A stretch of 16,403 nucleotides of DNA from Siphonobacter sp047605205. GTDB taxonomy: Bacteria > Bacteroidota > Bacteroidia > Cytophagales > Spirosomataceae. Where the stretch lies: positions 1 to 16,403 of the forward strand of contig JASGGE010000089.1 of assembly GCA_047605205.1 (NCBI GenBank), in the 5' to 3' direction. Numbering within the stretch: position 1 is the first letter of the stretch; the number at the start of each line of letters is the position of its first letter. The notes beneath the pieces were generated by a model. It was not told the origin of the DNA, did not search any database, and saw only the letters and a list, made by a program, of their open reading frames with translations. Positions 14,893 through 16,403 of this stretch are shown here, piece by piece. A program made the position numbers and the translations under genes.

Positions 14893-16403
14893 ATGGTGGC
14901 TGAACCCATAACCGGTCTGCTTGAATCCTATCAGAAAGAAATTAATTCTTATGATGAAGTTTTGGATTCTTATGGAAAAATAAAACCACACTGGTGGAAA
15001 TTATTTTCTACGTTAGAAAAAATTGGCCTTCCTGAATTACAGAATCGTAATCAGGAAATTAAGAATAAAATCCGTGAAAATGGGGTTACTTATAATGTCT
15101 ATGGAAGTACGGATGGACTAAGTCAGCCCTGGCAACTAGATACGATCCCATTTCTTATTGAGCAAAAAGAATGGGAACACATTTCAAAAGGCTTACAGCA
15201 ACGGGCAACATTGCTGGACTTAATGGTACGGGATATTTATGGCGAACGCAAACTAATTAAAGACAATATCCTGCCTGCTGAACTGGTATACGGGAATATG
15301 GGATTTTTAAGGTCCTGTCAGGATGTGAAATTACCTTCTCAGAATCAGCTTATCATGTACGCGGCAGATATGGCCAGGGGCCCAAATGGCCAGATGTGGG
15401 TACTTGATAACCGTACACAATCGCCTTCTGGCTCAGGGTATGCTCTGGAAAACCGCTATATTTTTAGTAAGGTATTACCAGATATGGCAAAAGGAATGTA
15501 CGTCAGTCGACTGTCACCTTTTTTTGTCCAGATTCAGCAGAATATTAGTAAGTTTTCCAGAGAATCAGCGGCTAATCTTAACGTTGTTTATCTAACCCCG
15601 GGGCCTAATAACGAAACCTATTTTGAGCACGCCTATTTAGCTTCTTATTTGGGCTATACGCTTGTACAGGGCGATGATTTGCTCGTGAAAGACGGATACG
15701 TCTGGATTAAATCTATCGATGGATTGCAACGGGTGGATGTTATTATCCGCCGGGTAGATGATGAATGGTGTGATCCGCTGGAGCTACGGGATGATTCCCA
15801 GTTGGGTGTTCCTGGTTTATTGCAAGCCATGCGGTTAGGAAATGTAATGGTTGTGAATCCGCCCGGAAGTAGTGTGTTGGAAAATTCTGCCTTTATGGCT
15901 TTCATGGCCTCAGCTTCTCAGTATTTTTTAGGAGAAGAACTGATGTTACCTTCAGTAGCTACCTGGTGGTGCGGGCAACCTAAAGAACTCCATTTCGTAT
16001 TGGATAATCTTCACCGATTGATCATTAAAAAAGCAAACCGAAAACAACACTTCCGGTCGGTATATGGCCGAACCTTGTCTAAGACAGAGTTGGAGGCCTT
16101 GAAAAAGCAGATTCTGGCAAATCCTACTGAATACGTTGCTCAGGAAGAAGTGAGCTTTTCTACCACACCTGCTTTTATTGACAGTAAAATTGAGCCTCGC
16201 TACGCGGCTATTCGGGCATTCCTGACAGTTACTCCAACGGGTTATCAAGTGATGGACGGAGGCTTAACGAGAAGTTCTCCTATTAAAGATCGGTTTACGT
16301 TTTCGAATCAATACGGAGGAATTTCAAAGGATACCTGGATTGTCTCGGAACAACAGGAAGAGATTCGTGAGAAAATAACGCTTTCTTCTCCGCCGTTTAT
16401 TCG
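14893..16403 (+). CDS. Circularly permuted ATP-grasp protein (COG2308), 3' end outside the window
   Basis: 503 residues are visible and the frame is still open at the right edge. The product is a circularly permuted ATP-grasp ligase-like protein (PF04174/PF14403), expected to join a carboxylate to an amine using ATP; substrates unknown. Family blocks in order: VYGSTDGLSQPWQLDTIP (69-86), LQQRATLLDLMVRDIYG (101-117), YAADMARGPNGQMWVLDNR (156-174), SPSGSGYALENR (177-188), LTPGPNNETYFEHAYLA (234-250), VDVIIRRVDDEWCDPLE (281-297), DSQLGVPGLLQAMRLGNV (301-318) and GGISKDTW (475-482). The ATG at 14893 is the first after an in-frame TGA at 14884. The ATP-grasp part is nearly finished by residue 485, and the DMARGP…DNRTQSPSG wording is like long members that carry an alpha-E domain (PF04168) after it. 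A fusion beyond the edge is therefore likely but unseen. It is probably co-transcribed with the upstream transglutaminase gene. Confidence 0.93.
   Translation, partial: MVAEPITGLLESYQKEINSYDEVLDSYGKIKPHWWKLFSTLEKIGLPELQNRNQEIKNKIRENGVTYNVYGSTDGLSQPWQLDTIPFLIEQKEWEHISKGLQQRATLLDLMVRDIYGERKLIKDNILPAELVYGNMGFLRSCQDVKLPSQNQLIMYAADMARGPNGQMWVLDNRTQSPSGSGYALENRYIFSKVLPDMAKGMYVSRLSPFFVQIQQNISKFSRESAANLNVVYLTPGPNNETYFEHAYLASYLGYTLVQGDDLLVKDGYVWIKSIDGLQRVDVIIRRVDDEWCDPLELRDDSQLGVPGLLQAMRLGNVMVVNPPGSSVLENSAFMAFMASASQYFLGEELMLPSVATWWCGQPKELHFVLDNLHRLIIKKANRKQHFRSVYGRTLSKTELEALKKQILANPTEYVAQEEVSFSTTPAFIDSKIEPRYAAIRAFLTVTPTGYQVMDGGLTRSSPIKDRFTFSNQYGGISKDTWIVSEQQEEIREKITLSSPPFI

Noticed and set aside
1..16403. 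tRNA/rRNA genes, CRISPR arrays, insertion sequences or phage genes
   Set aside because: None was seen on reading either strand: no repeated spacer units, no transposase or integrase frames, and gaps too small for most RNA genes.

Overview
The window looks like a chromosomal segment from a member of the Bacteroidota, most likely the Cytophagales (Spirosoma/Siphonobacter-like). Three things point there: moderate GC by eye, almost no Shine-Dalgarno sequences ahead of start codons, and TAnnTTTG-type -7 promoter elements near two genes (4654-4661 and 7441-7448). The protein set and style fit as well. No lineage search could be run, so the placement is inference.

Left part (1-4542). An MFS efflux permease enters from beyond the left edge, followed by a small conserved-looking 63-residue protein. 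A hairpin terminator separates these from a leftward TerC-family membrane protein. Divergent from that is a membrane-anchored short-chain dehydrogenase, which converges on a leftward Gfo/Idh/MocA oxidoreductase across a perfect 34-base palindrome.

Middle part (4666-9972). A rightward run holds a YkgJ-type cysteine-cluster protein (probably leaderless), the tRNA t6A ATPase TsaE, and a complete ABC exporter half-transporter. It ends with a bifunctional aspartokinase/homoserine dehydrogenase (thrA) that has its own promoter and a leader of about 65 bases. A 19-bp hairpin ends this run.

Right part (10040-16403). This is the most interesting region. A leftward zinc-ribbon HExxH metallopeptidase is divergent from a rightward pair: an 1132-residue transglutaminase/DUF2126 fusion and a circularly permuted ATP-grasp protein cut off by the right edge. 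Together they look like part of a conserved but experimentally obscure peptide-ligation/peptide-cleavage system: ATP-grasp ligase, possible GS-like amidoligase, transglutaminase-fold peptidase and metallopeptidase. Its substrate is unknown. The 281-base divergent region carries a 12-bp inverted repeat that could serve as a shared operator.

All three convergent gene junctions are closed by a single near-perfect hairpin that can serve both strands. I saw no RNA genes, CRISPR arrays or insertion sequences, and no gene-free stretch exceeds 300 bases.
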